Part shown: one piece after another, positions 1 to 8,239 of the stretch
Numbering within the stretch: position 1 is the stretch's first letter
How the letters are laid out: each line of letters begins with the position of its first letter
Notes under the pieces: model-generated
What the model was told of the DNA's origin: nothing
Database searches by the model: none
Seen by the model: the letters and a program-made list of their open reading frames with translations, nothing else
Assembly: GCA_964558295.1 (NCBI GenBank)
Contig: CAZLDQ010000142.1
Coordinates: forward strand, 1 to 15,031
DNA: 15,031 bases
Direction of reading: 5' to 3'
DNA from: JBDKTH01 sp964558295
GTDB lineage: Bacteria; Planctomycetota; Planctomycetia; Pirellulales; Thermoguttaceae
Program-made: the position numbers and the translations under genes

Positions 1-8
1 CCAGCCTC

Positions 9-683
9 CTACGTTGGGAAGGTCGGCTTAGCGGACTTTTTCAACGGGCTGCTAACGTACACGTTGCCACCGGCGCGGCTCTTGCTGAACGAACTGCTGG
101 CCAGCCCGCTGCCTCCGGTTTGGCTTCTGCTTGGTGTTCTGGCATACTGCAAGTCCTGTGAAGACCATTCACCCAGCGACTCGGGCAATACCGGCGCGCT
201 AGCTTTCAACTTCAGGGAACTCCTTGCGACGCTTATTGACTCCATTTCCTTATCGCTCGCGCGCACGGAATTGAGGGCCTCGTCGTCGTATACTGAGACC
301 CATCAGCCCCCATACGCATCGGCGTCCGACGGCGGCGTGACCTCAAACGTTAGGCCATTGCGAAGAGTCTTGCCCTTTTCGAGGGACAGGCCGTGAACGG
401 CTTCTCGATCCGCCGAATCGCGCAGAAGGCTGCAAATGAATGCCAGGCAGTTCCGCTTTGCGCTCTCGTCCTCCAAGAGGCCGCCACGAACGCCGATCTC
501 AACCCCTGCGGGCACGGCCGGGTCGCCGTAGTTGTTGATTTCATAAGCGCATCTCGCGCGAAAGGACTTGTACGGCACATTCCTCAGCACGCCGTTGTCG
601 ATAACGGTCGCCGGAATCTGTTGAAGAGTGGACGCCCAAGGTTGGACCGCGGCAGCCACGACGACTGTCTTGTAGTCCGCCAA
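9..683 (-). pseudogene. Interrupted conserved-looking protein directly downstream of, and in frame with, the SHD1 gene
   Basis: I do not recognise a named family. The frame runs from TTG at 683 to TAG at 9-11 and is broken only by TGA at 303-305. The first part (about 126 residues) looks like real protein, with stretches such as IPATVIDNGVLRNVPYKSF and LTFEVTPPSDADAYGG. After the TGA the same frame continues with WVSVYDDEALNSVRASDKE and a Ser/Gly-rich tail. A TGG to TGA change would give a natural GGWWVSVYDD junction. The only start available, TTG at 683, follows the SHD1 stop with no gap and has no Shine-Dalgarno sequence close by, so this may be the C-terminal part of the SHD1 protein rather than a separate gene. 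Function unknown. Either a sequencing error or a nonsense mutation would explain the break. Confidence -1.
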
Positions 684-1064
684 TCACGGCGCGCGTTTGG
701 AATCCACCTCTTTTACCGCTGTCATGTCTGAGCGCGGTATTCGGAGGACCATGAAACCATGCAGCACCGTGACGTTGGTTGGGCCTGTTTGGAGAACGGT
801 GCATTCGAGCGAGCGGCCATTTCCGAATTCAAGGGACGCCACCGAGCAGAGTCTCGTGGCAGACTGCCGGTCGCAGTCACACAACCGGTGAAATGGCACT
901 CTCAACGTGCTGCCATCGGCTTTGGCCAGCAGGACGTTGCCATCCTCGACGCCCTGCAATTCCGCTTCGACGCGAAACCTCCCGGTATTGTCCGTCCATT
1001 CCCGCCCCCACGCAGGAATCGTGACGAACATCAGCGTTCCCAGAAAGAGAATGCGATGCAGCAT
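684..1064 (-). CDS. Secreted SHD1-domain protein (126 aa)
   Basis: The start at 1064 is chosen because TTGTGAGGA lies at good spacing upstream and the first 20 residues, MLHRILFLGTLMFVTIPAWG, form a signal peptide (short basic start, hydrophobic core, A-W-G end). The mature protein begins REWTDNTGRFRVEAELQGVE and continues to DGSTLRVPFHRL, the SLA1-homology-domain-1 (SHD1) pattern that is abundant in secreted planctomycete proteins. A second small beta-rich segment follows (about residues 75-120, LEFGNGRSLECTVLQ to LRIPRSDMTAV). SHD1 is thought to bind proteins or peptides; the substrate is not evident here. The gene lies 40 bases downstream of the potassium-channel gene, so it may be co-transcribed, although its role need not be related. 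The next 126 codons continue in the same frame after TGA at 684-686, so the natural protein may be longer. Confidence -1.
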   Translation of the reverse strand: MLHRILFLGTLMFVTIPAWGREWTDNTGRFRVEAELQGVEDGNVLLAKADGSTLRVPFHRLCDCDRQSATRLCSVASLEFGNGRSLECTVLQTGPTNVTVLHGFMVLRIPRSDMTAVKEVDSKRAP

Positions 1065-1104
1065 ACAGGAATCCTCACAAGACGGAGTTGGAACGCATAC
1101 GTGC

Positions 1105-1940
1105 CTATTGGTTGGACTGGCACATTCCTCCGGTCGCCGCTGACTGACCGTCGGCCGCCACGTCTGTCGGCTGTGCCTGGGCAATCAGCCTTTGGTCGAG
1201 AAAGGCTTTAATTCCTGCAAGCTCGTTCTTGATCTGCGACAGTCCCTTATCGCTCTCGCTGGGACCTGAGGACAAGAACCACGCCGCATAGAAGCCCGAG
1301 AACGTGCCGAACAGCCCGACACCCACGCACATGAGCACCCCGGCGACAAAGCGGCCTTCCAGCGTGACCGGATACTTGTCCCCGTAACCGACGGTAGTGA
1401 TCGTTGCGAATGCCCACCAAAATGCATCGTCCGCACTTCTGATGTTGCCCTCCGGTGCTTCCGCCTCGAAGTGAAGAACCGACGCAGCGGAAACGACGAT
1501 TAGCAGGAGGGCCATGAGGCTTGCCGCGGTAAAGGCGCTTTGCGGACGGCGTTCAAGCAAGCACGTGGCGAGCAGCTTTGCGGCCCGAATACCCCGTAAA
1601 ACTCGGAAGATGCGGTACACTCGTGCGAGGCTTCCCCAGCGTAGCACATCAACGGCCGGGATGCTCGGCAACAAGTCGAGCCAGCCCCATGTTGAAAGGT
1701 AGCGAAGACGATTTGGGGAGTGCCACAGGCTCCACAGGAAGTCCACGCAGAATACGACACAGACGGCGTTGGCAGCGTAATCCAGCAGCGACGAAATCTG
1801 TGAACCCGACGGACCGTTGACCGAATGGCCAGGGCTCCGATGGCGAATAGGCAAAACGACAGCATTACCAGTTGATATAGTGGAGCCGGCGGCCGGGCGG
1901 ATGAAGATACAGGCATTGATGATGCCTCGTTCACCGTCAT
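1105..1940 (-). pseudogene. Voltage-gated-type potassium channel (Ion_trans family), frameshifted in this sequence
   Basis: This is a six-TM bacterial Kv-like channel that would let K+ across the inner membrane. The true start is probably ATG at 1940, which overlaps the stop of the upstream FHA gene (ATGA) and gives S1 (LYQLVMLSFCLFAIGALAI). That frame then degrades, and S2 (LLDYAANAVCVVFCVDFLW) and the rest are in another frame. A single missing base near 1800-1830 would restore one ORF of roughly 278 residues. Beyond the shift: an S3 segment (WGWLDLLPSIPAVDVL), an S4 voltage sensor with regularly spaced arginines (ARVYRIFRVLRGIR), S5, pore helix and filter TTVGYGD (1378-1398), S6, and a short C-terminal helix likely to be a coiled coil (SDKGLSQIKNELAGIKAFL). 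I see no slippery heptamer, so programmed frameshifting is unlikely. This is either a sequencing indel or a broken gene. Family assignment is firm; intactness is not. Confidence -1.
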
Positions 1941-2590
1941 ACGGTGTGAGACTCCAGTCGGGCGTTGCCGAAAGCCACTTCATCGCCCTCCCGCAGTGCC
2001 TCTTCACCGGCTATGCGGCGAAAGTCGTTCGTACCGACCGGACGGACAAAGGAACCGTTTTGCGAGCCGAGGTCCCGGATAAGCCAGCCGCGAGCAGGTT
2101 CGTAGTGGATTTCGGCGTGACGTGCCGATACATAGGCGGCCTCGGGCATTGCGGCCAAATCCACGTCAACACAGCTTGCTGGCGCGTCTGCCCTCCCTAC
2201 AACGGCACGGTCGGCAATATCAAATCTTTGGCCTGTCGTCAGGCCATCGCGTTTCACAAGGAGGCAAGCGCGGCGTGAGTTCGACGGAACAACTGGCGAC
2301 AGCACTACCGGCGTCGGAGCGGGCGGGGAAAGAGAAGGAAGATCGGGGCTTGCCGATCCCGAGCTTGAAGGGGCGGTCGGACTGCCACCCGGAGTGCCCG
2401 ACCGGTTCCGGCCGAAGTAGTGCTGATAGTACAACCCGGTCCCTGAGATTCCGACCGAGAGGTATCGCCTGCCGTCGGCCGACACGCCTACCCGAAAACC
2501 TGGGCCCCCCCAGCTACCGCCGATGCCCCACCTGGAGAGATTCCATCGGATTGGCCCCATCTTGAACGACCTACGAAAACGCCAGCCCAT
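1937..2590 (-). CDS. DUF4236-FHA fusion protein (217 aa)
   Basis: The start at 2590 is preferred over ATG at 2608 because AAGGAGAGGAA sits directly upstream and the product then begins MGWRFRRSFKMGP, the usual first residues of DUF4236. Residues 1-60 are DUF4236 (small Gly/aromatic-rich domain of unknown function). A Pro/Ser-rich linker covers about 61-104, and residues 105-217 are an FHA domain with GR at 132-133, SARH at 155-158 and LGSQNGS at 174-180, the phosphothreonine-binding face. Known FHA domains read phosphothreonine sites, so this protein probably links kinase output to whatever DUF4236 contacts. The FHA domain closely resembles that of the FHA protein at 9755-10306. The gene follows the membrane DUF4236 gene by about 110 bases, and its stop overlaps the channel start (ATGA), implying translational coupling with the channel. 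Confidence -1.
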   Translation of the reverse strand: MGWRFRRSFKMGPIRWNLSRWGIGGSWGGPGFRVGVSADGRRYLSVGISGTGLYYQHYFGRNRSGTPGGSPTAPSSSGSASPDLPSLSPPAPTPVVLSPVVPSNSRRACLLVKRDGLTTGQRFDIADRAVVGRADAPASCVDVDLAAMPEAAYVSARHAEIHYEPARGWLIRDLGSQNGSFVRPVGTNDFRRIAGEEALREGDEVAFGNARLESHTV

Positions 2591-2699
2591 TTCCTCTCCT
2601 TGCTTCATGCAGAGCTTATGATCGGAGCTTGCCCAGCAAACCTGCCACCATCAGGCGGGCGCACCACTTTCTTGTCAACCACCTGAGACTCCTATCGGA

Positions 2700-4046
2700 T
2701 CAATGCGGGAGCACGTAAATGGTAAAATACGCGACGGCTACAATCGCTACAAAAGCAGCGCCGACTGATAGCACTCGCAGGAACCAGTGGATTATATTGT
2801 TTCCTTCTCCGCTGACTGCGCGAAGAAGATTGTCGAACCGGCCTATACCGCCGACGAGGTTCTCACCGAGGTGCGCAATGGTCGAGCGCGCATAGGTCAC
2901 GAGCGAATCGAAATGCTCGCTGTTTACCTCGATGTTCGGGCGGAGCGTTTCGCAGTCCTGCCCGAATCTTCCCGACGCCAGTGGGCCGATGCTTGAGCGC
3001 ACACGATCTGGTACACCGTTCCTTGATGTTTGGAGGTACATCAGCACTCTACCAGCAGACGCGATCTGCATTTCGCCGTAAAGGCAAACAGGAATCTCGC
3101 GGTTGTCCTGGTATCGCCGGTCGGGTCCACCCTTCACATTCGGATGCAGCCACACCCGGTCAACGATCTGCGCGTCGTCGGGAGGCGAGTCCTCCGTGAA
3201 GCGAGTCGTCCCGCAAGAGATGCTCACATCTTTGTAGGGTATGCCTGCCACGCCGGTTGCATCATAAACCAGCACGCAGTCAGGCAGGAAATATAGGGTT
3301 TGCCCGCGCGCAACGATTGCAGGCACGGTAATGTTCGCTTTCAGCCACGGTGGTGCGCCCGCGCCTACATGAACAGTCCTTCGTTGCACAAGCGCCGATG
3401 CACCGGCGTGGGTCTTGAAATCTTGTAGTGTCGTGACGCGGGTTGACGTTTCAATGAGCCAAACCCGCTGGCAGGATGCCAACTGGTTGAGACCTTCGAC
3501 CACTCCCTGGTATGCGTGTAGTCCAGGGCTATCGAGGGCGTATTCGACGAACACCGACCGGCGGCTCCGCTCCCATCGTGCGACCCACAGAAACAATGCA
3601 ATGGCCACCAGTACCCCGATCGCACCCAGGGCCGGGTGGACATAGAAGCCGGCTAAAGCCGGGCAACCAAAGAGGAACGCGGTCAGATAATCGACCCGTG
3701 GCAGCCGATACGAGCGATTCAGAAACGCTGCCAGGGGTGTTCCTTCCAACCCGGAAAGACGCTCGGCCTGGATCGTGGCAAACACGGTCGTCGGCCCGCT
3801 CGGCGCGGCTGGTTGAATCGCGTCTGGCTGACTGGGGCCAGTTGGCTGCGCTCGCGGATTTGCGTGCAGCCTTCCCAACTCCTTTCGGTAGTATATGCCG
3901 TACCTGCCGGCGTTTATGTACGCCCTTCCATCCGGCCGAATTCCGTAGCGAAAGCCCTTAACGCCAACGGATGCTCCCAGTCCCGACTTCGAGAGGGTTA
4001 GCCGTAACGGCCCGAAACCGAACGATTTCCTAAAGAAGAACCCCAC
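2700..4046 (-). CDS. Membrane protein with N-terminal DUF4236 (448 aa)
   Basis: The start is GTG at 4046, with GGGGA about 10 bases upstream, giving MGFFFRKSFGFGPLRLTLSK, a textbook DUF4236 beginning. DUF4236 covers residues 1-57. A Pro-rich linker follows, then two adjacent membrane segments (about 120-136 and 137-156). A large soluble part (about 160-400) contains GQTLYFLPDCVLVYDATG and the KGGPDRRYQDNREIPV stretch, which I recall as conserved in larger DUF4236 proteins. A final membrane helix lies at about 420-447. The biochemical role is unknown. Basic residues after the second helix (ARWERSRR) suggest that the large part lies in the cytoplasm, where it could meet the FHA and kinase proteins. 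The gene lies about 110 bases after the kinase gene, with a DUF4236 remnant between them. Confidence -1.
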   Translation of the reverse strand: MGFFFRKSFGFGPLRLTLSKSGLGASVGVKGFRYGIRPDGRAYINAGRYGIYYRKELGRLHANPRAQPTGPSQPDAIQPAAPSGPTTVFATIQAERLSGLEGTPLAAFLNRSYRLPRVDYLTAFLFGCPALAGFYVHPALGAIGVLVAIALFLWVARWERSRRSVFVEYALDSPGLHAYQGVVEGLNQLASCQRVWLIETSTRVTTLQDFKTHAGASALVQRRTVHVGAGAPPWLKANITVPAIVARGQTLYFLPDCVLVYDATGVAGIPYKDVSISCGTTRFTEDSPPDDAQIVDRVWLHPNVKGGPDRRYQDNREIPVCLYGEMQIASAGRVLMYLQTSRNGVPDRVRSSIGPLASGRFGQDCETLRPNIEVNSEHFDSLVTYARSTIAHLGENLVGGIGRFDNLLRAVSGEGNNIIHWFLRVLSVGAAFVAIVAVAYFTIYVLPH

Positions 4047-4083
4047 TTTTCATCCCCAGCCCGTTGCGATTGTGTGATGCGAG

Positions 4084-4146
4084 TCACGCTGGCATGAACT
4101 CCCAGAGTGCGAACATCTTGAACGAATTGCGAAAATGCCAGCCCGT
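4084..4146 (-). pseudogene. Remnant of a DUF4236 gene start
   Basis: Bases 4114-4144 match the start of the DUF4236-FHA gene (2558-2588) at 27 of 31 positions on the minus strand. The aligned start codon is ACG instead of ATG. In frame it would read GWHFRNSFKMFALWEFMPA before a TGA, compared with MGWRFRRSFKMGPIRW in the intact gene; similarity stops after FKM. A purine-rich stretch (GGGAAGAAAG) just upstream could be the old ribosome site. It sits between the kinase stop (4157) and the intact DUF4236 gene (GTG 4046). I read it as the stump of a third DUF4236 copy lost by deletion. Translation from ACG cannot be excluded but is unlikely. Confidence -1.
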
Positions 4147-4156
4147 GCTTTCTTCC

Positions 4157-6796
4157 CTACGACGTGTTGAATCGTGATTGGAGCATGTCGGCCAGGTCCG
4201 TCACGGTCAGGGTGACAGAGCACTGGTAACCATCCACCGTAGCACTCGCCGTCACCTGCCCGAAATAGAAGGCTACTGGCTTCTGCAAACCATCGAACCC
4301 CATCACCAGGACGGGAATGTCGCGGCCGGACCCTAGATGCTCGACTCTCGCGGTGTGCATCTTGGATAGGGGCCTCTGCCATCGCTTTGCATCCGGCGTG
4401 GCAAACACAACACGCTGGGTCGTCACAAACAGCGTCCCATCAACGTCCACGTCCCAATAGGAGTACCCTTGCCTGCTTCGTTGTTTCAGCCTCCCCGCTG
4501 GGGAATTCCAGCACACCGCCTCGCCCTTGTCGAGCGGGAGGCGTTCTGCGCCTGATGCAATGGTTATGAAGCCGCCCAGGACGGACTTCTTCACAAGTGT
4601 GGCAAGCTCAGCGTCCAGCGCAGCAAGCCGTTCCAGTTCCCGCCTGCGAAAGGCCGATTCCTCCTGTCGTTTGGCCGCTTGCAGCTTTGCCAATTCCTCG
4701 TGCAGCGCATATTCTTGAGCAGTTGTCGGAACTCCGGCTCCGAGACGCTGCCAGTCTGTGAGCGACAGCACCACCCCAACATTCTGCCACATCGCGGGAG
4801 CGGTACTCTGGACCAACCGTAGGCCAGCTCCCTCGGAATCGAACTCGGTCGAACACCGCTTGCAGAGCCATCCCGGGTGAGGACTTCTCTTGCCATCGCT
4901 GAGCAAGTACCACGCTGCAATGGGCAGCGATTGGCCTTTCAGCTTGTCTGCCCACTCGAATTGTCCCGCATTGCAGGACAATAGATTCAGGGTCGCCGCA
5001 CTTTGGTTGAAGTCGAATTCGGCACGGCACTGCGGGCAGCAAGCGTTCCCCACATTGGACGAAAGGTTGTGCGCAAGCCTCGCCCAGTTTGGACGGGGCA
5101 AACATTGGCCGAGCGTTTGTTTGCCGACTCCATACGGATCGGTGGAACAATGCACGAGCATCATGGATGCGTCTGGAAACTCGTAGAACGCCGCGCCGCA
5201 GGCTGCACACTTCCTGGTGAGATTGCACTGCGGCGAAATGCTCAGCCAGAAACGGGTTGTGAGCTTTTGGCCCACATACTTTGCGCCGACACCAAACGGG
5301 TCCTGCTCGTAACGCTCCAGCTTTGCCCATTCCTTTTGGAGATCGGCCACATCAATTTCAGCCTTGCAGTGGGGGCACAGCCACCACAGGTCCATCCGAA
5401 TTCCAAACCGCTTTCGGCGTTCCTCTTTCAGCGGTCTCATCCGGCAGACGGGGCAGAAGATCAGCGGGCGTTCCAACTTCTGCTTGCCAAGCTGCCCGTT
5501 GCGGCATATCGGGCACTTGTCGAAGTCGAGCTTGCGTTTCATCAGTTTGCCAGTGCGGCAAACAGGGCAGTTGCCAGTGAAGCGGCCAGTGACCTCCTCA
5601 AAGGAGGCGTCTCCACAGCCGGGGCAGCGATTCGGCTCTTGCGCATGGTAACCGGCACAGAGCGCTAGCTTCTGGTTGATGTCGGCCATGCGGGCGTCGT
5701 GCGAGCTCGGTGGCGCTGGCGCGGGGGGCTTCTGGAGTTCGGCGGCCAACTGCGTCATCCTGGACTCATACGGATTCCCTCTTCCGCCACCGGGAGACGG
5801 AGTATTATCGTCTTTCGCCCGATCCGCTACCTCCGCCTGAACTAGCTCTCCCCTTAGCGCTTTGATGAACTCTTGCGCCGATTGCGGCCTTCGGTCGGCC
5901 CGCATCTCCATTGCCCACATGACGGCATCACTGACGGTCTGGCTGACTTTGTGATTCAGCCGATGGGGTGGCTGCAACTCCACGCCAGCCGCCCGGTCAG
6001 TGGCCTGCACCGGCATTTGGCCGGTAAGCAGGTGGTAGCACGTTGCACCCAAGGCATACAGGTCGGTGAAGACGCCAAAACGGGCTTGCTGACCGTACTG
6101 CTCCAACGGCGCGTAGCCAGGCGTCAGCATGGCGGTCATGCGCCTGGTCTTGCCAGACGCAAACGCCCTTGCGGTCCCGAAATCCACGAGAACGACTCGG
6201 CCATCCTGAGTGACCATCAGGTTTTCGGGCTTGATGTCCCGGTGCAGGAGCTTGGCCTCGTGAACGGCATTCAGGGCATCCGCGGCTTGCGTGATGTAGT
6301 TGACAACCTCCTTCTCGGGCAACGGACCTCGCGCCTCGACCAAGCTGAACAGCGTCTTCCCCTTGACGAACTCCATCACCATGTAGGCCGTGTTGTTCTC
6401 CTCAAAGATCGAGTAGACCGCGACGATTCCTCGATGGTGGAATTGCGCCAATACGCGGGCTTCCTCAAGGAACTTCTGCCGTGCGACATGGTAGTCGGTC
6501 AGGGTAATCGTGCCGCTGGGGCACACAGTAGTGCCTTGTCGAGTGCATCCTTGGGGGAAGAACTCCTTGATGGCAACCGACCGGCCGAGGCTCGTATCGC
6601 CCCCGAGGTACGTTATTCCAAAACCTCCCTGCCCAAGTACCTTGCCGACCGTGAACTTCCCACCGTCCAGCTTGGTGCCCGCCTGCAAACCAGCCGCGAA
6701 CGGAGCGCCAACGCCACCTGCGGTGAGCGGAGAACCACAAGACCGGCAGACGGTCGCGTTATCGGCATTCTGGCAATTGCAGACACCGCAGAGCAT
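4157..6796 (-). CDS. Zinc-ribbon Ser/Thr protein kinase with zinc-ribbon repeat array and PH/GRAM-like C-terminus (879 aa)
   Basis: Starts with a zinc ribbon (C3, C6, C17, C20). The kinase domain (about 48-318) has all key residues: GQGGFG 55-60, K77 in VAIKEFF, HRDIKPEN 185-192, DFG 205-207, and TPGYAPLEQY at 225-234 in place of a classic APE. After a Pro-rich linker comes a cysteine-rich region: C391/C394, then three closely spaced CPxC units at 410, 428 and 448, then C474/C477. Next are about three repeats of 52-57 residues, each with a G-Q-x-L turn and a CxxC pair (530/533, 587/590, 645/648). A coiled-coil-like stretch (about 695-735) leads to a PH/GRAM-like domain (about 740-870, TLFVTTQRVVFAT). 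Start ATG 6796 has GAGGTGA upstream and lies 37 bases after the VWA stop. Known relatives are the kinases of TerY-P triads; the zinc array could sense nucleic acid or protein (inference). Confidence -1.
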   Translation of the reverse strand: MLCGVCNCQNADNATVCRSCGSPLTAGGVGAPFAAGLQAGTKLDGGKFTVGKVLGQGGFGITYLGGDTSLGRSVAIKEFFPQGCTRQGTTVCPSGTITLTDYHVARQKFLEEARVLAQFHHRGIVAVYSIFEENNTAYMVMEFVKGKTLFSLVEARGPLPEKEVVNYITQAADALNAVHEAKLLHRDIKPENLMVTQDGRVVLVDFGTARAFASGKTRRMTAMLTPGYAPLEQYGQQARFGVFTDLYALGATCYHLLTGQMPVQATDRAAGVELQPPHRLNHKVSQTVSDAVMWAMEMRADRRPQSAQEFIKALRGELVQAEVADRAKDDNTPSPGGGRGNPYESRMTQLAAELQKPPAPAPPSSHDARMADINQKLALCAGYHAQEPNRCPGCGDASFEEVTGRFTGNCPVCRTGKLMKRKLDFDKCPICRNGQLGKQKLERPLIFCPVCRMRPLKEERRKRFGIRMDLWWLCPHCKAEIDVADLQKEWAKLERYEQDPFGVGAKYVGQKLTTRFWLSISPQCNLTRKCAACGAAFYEFPDASMMLVHCSTDPYGVGKQTLGQCLPRPNWARLAHNLSSNVGNACCPQCRAEFDFNQSAATLNLLSCNAGQFEWADKLKGQSLPIAAWYLLSDGKRSPHPGWLCKRCSTEFDSEGAGLRLVQSTAPAMWQNVGVVLSLTDWQRLGAGVPTTAQEYALHEELAKLQAAKRQEESAFRRRELERLAALDAELATLVKKSVLGGFITIASGAERLPLDKGEAVCWNSPAGRLKQRSRQGYSYWDVDVDGTLFVTTQRVVFATPDAKRWQRPLSKMHTARVEHLGSGRDIPVLVMGFDGLQKPVAFYFGQVTASATVDGYQCSVTLTVTDLADMLQSRFNTS

Positions 6797-6833
6797 CGTT
6801 CACCTCATGGTGGCAAGAAAGCACCAGCCAGGC

Positions 6834-8237
6834 TCACACACCGGTGACCTTACGGATTTCCTCCTCGGACGGCATACCCTCCAGCGGCACGGCGCTGCCA
6901 CTTTTCACGGTCTTGGTGCGGCCGCCCAAGGCCACGGTCTTTCGTGTGCCAGCCGAAATGGTGCCGCTCTTGTTAAGCTCATCCAGTGCGTTGTTTAGTA
7001 CCTTCGTCATAGCCGCGTTGCCGATCCGCTGGGTCATGCCGAGTGCCACTTGAAGCGTCTGTCGTGCTTGGCCGGCATTTACGGTCGCCTGTCCCATAGC
7101 CTTCTGAATGAGATTGTCCACGTTCTTTTGCTGCACGTAGCCGAGAACCTCCGGGTCAACGGCTGCTACGGCAGCCTCATCGGTGGTGAATGTCACAAAA
7201 AGGTCCTGGGGTGCAAACTCTTCGCGTTTGCCCAAACCGGGAACGCTTCCTGCTAGACTCACCTGCGCGATTCGGACGCGACTAGCGGGACGTGCCAACC
7301 CTTCGATGGTGAATTCCAAGATGAATACGGTGTAGTCGCCGGCTGCGATGTTCCCCAAGCGGAAAGGCTGGGCCTCCGAGGACACCTCCGAAAGGCTCGG
7401 GAACACTCGCGTGCAGGAGCTTATGTTCACGCCTTTGACATGCGCCACCTTCGCCTGCAAGTCCGTAATAACCTCCCGAACGGAAGAGCCGACTTCGCAG
7501 TCGAGAATGTCCCGCAATTGGCCCATGTTCTCCAAATGGTATGGCCTTCCTTGACTCACCTGCGCCAGTTCCAACATCAGCTTCTCTTTGTACTCGGGGC
7601 CGATCCCAATTGCGATGATCGGGGTATTGGCTTCCGCAAACTCACCCGCCAAACGCCGGCACTGTCCTTCCTGTTGCGTGGCTCCGTCGGTAAGCAGCAC
7701 AACGCGCTTTGCAGTCTCCTTCGGCAAATCACAAAGCTGCTGCTGGGCACAAGCCATCCCCTTGGCCATGAAGGTCTGCCCGGAGTGATCTCGAAGCGAA
7801 TCAATGGCCTGGTGAAGCAGTTGCCGTTGAGCCACCGCCGTGAGCGGCACCAGCGTGGCGGCCTCCGTGTCGAAATAGATGATCGTCACCTTGTCTGTAG
7901 GCAATAAACGACTGTCATCCACGACCCTATGCGCGGCTTCAATTGCCTGGTCCAACTTCGTGGCCTGCTGGAGATTGTAAGCTTGATAGCTGGAACCGTC
8001 GCTGCTCTGCTGTTGGCCCTCCAAACCGCGAAGCTTGATCTCTTGCGCCGCTTTTTCCTGGTCGGCGTACTCCCGCATGGACCCGCTTGTGTCAATCACC
8101 AGTGCGAAAGCAAGCGGTGCCCGAGCGCCCGCGACTTCCGAGTCGGGAAGCATCTTCAACATGGCAAAGAGCTTCTGCGGTTCTGCGGTCCCGGCCATCA
8201 AGCTGGCACGATGAGGACGGAGGACGATATTGAGCAT
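6834..8237 (-). CDS. VWA-domain protein of TerY type (467 aa)
   Basis: The VWA domain covers about residues 40-245, with a complete metal-ion-dependent adhesion site: DTSGSM at 49-54 (D49, S51, S53), T155 in SGQTFMAKG, and D184 in LLTDGATQQEG. Such domains bind partner proteins through a metal ion. A beta-rich region follows (about 250-350), then a helical region (about 355-425). The last 40 residues carry two similar Thr-rich motifs, TRKTV at 431-435 and RTKTV at 440-444, which may be kinase targets. There is no signal peptide, so the protein is cytoplasmic. The start codon comes two bases after the TAA of the PP2C gene (TAACCATG), so the two are translationally coupled. VWA next to PP2C and a zinc-ribbon kinase is the TerY-P triad arrangement. 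Confidence -1.
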   Translation of the reverse strand: MLNIVLRPHRASLMAGTAEPQKLFAMLKMLPDSEVAGARAPLAFALVIDTSGSMREYADQEKAAQEIKLRGLEGQQQSSDGSSYQAYNLQQATKLDQAIEAAHRVVDDSRLLPTDKVTIIYFDTEAATLVPLTAVAQRQLLHQAIDSLRDHSGQTFMAKGMACAQQQLCDLPKETAKRVVLLTDGATQQEGQCRRLAGEFAEANTPIIAIGIGPEYKEKLMLELAQVSQGRPYHLENMGQLRDILDCEVGSSVREVITDLQAKVAHVKGVNISSCTRVFPSLSEVSSEAQPFRLGNIAAGDYTVFILEFTIEGLARPASRVRIAQVSLAGSVPGLGKREEFAPQDLFVTFTTDEAAVAAVDPEVLGYVQQKNVDNLIQKAMGQATVNAGQARQTLQVALGMTQRIGNAAMTKVLNNALDELNKSGTISAGTRKTVALGGRTKTVKSGSAVPLEGMPSEEEIRKVTGV

Positions 8238-8239
8238 GG

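Noticed and set aside
1065..1184. SHD1 protein starting at 1184
   Set aside because: The extension overlaps the channel gene end and hides a clear signal peptide that begins at 1064 behind a good ribosome site.
1941..2007. Channel start at ATG 2007
   Set aside because: It lies deep inside the FHA gene and leads to a segment without S1; the ATGA-coupled start at 1940 gives a proper first membrane helix.
2650..2678. TTGACA at 2673-2678 as a promoter for the DUF4236-FHA gene
   Set aside because: The base sequence 17 bases on is CCTGAT, a poor -10 box; not enough to call a promoter.
5873..6847. Long open frame of 324 codons on the plus strand
   Set aside because: It is antisense to the kinase domain, shows no motif, and its composition is that of a mirror of the minus-strand codons.
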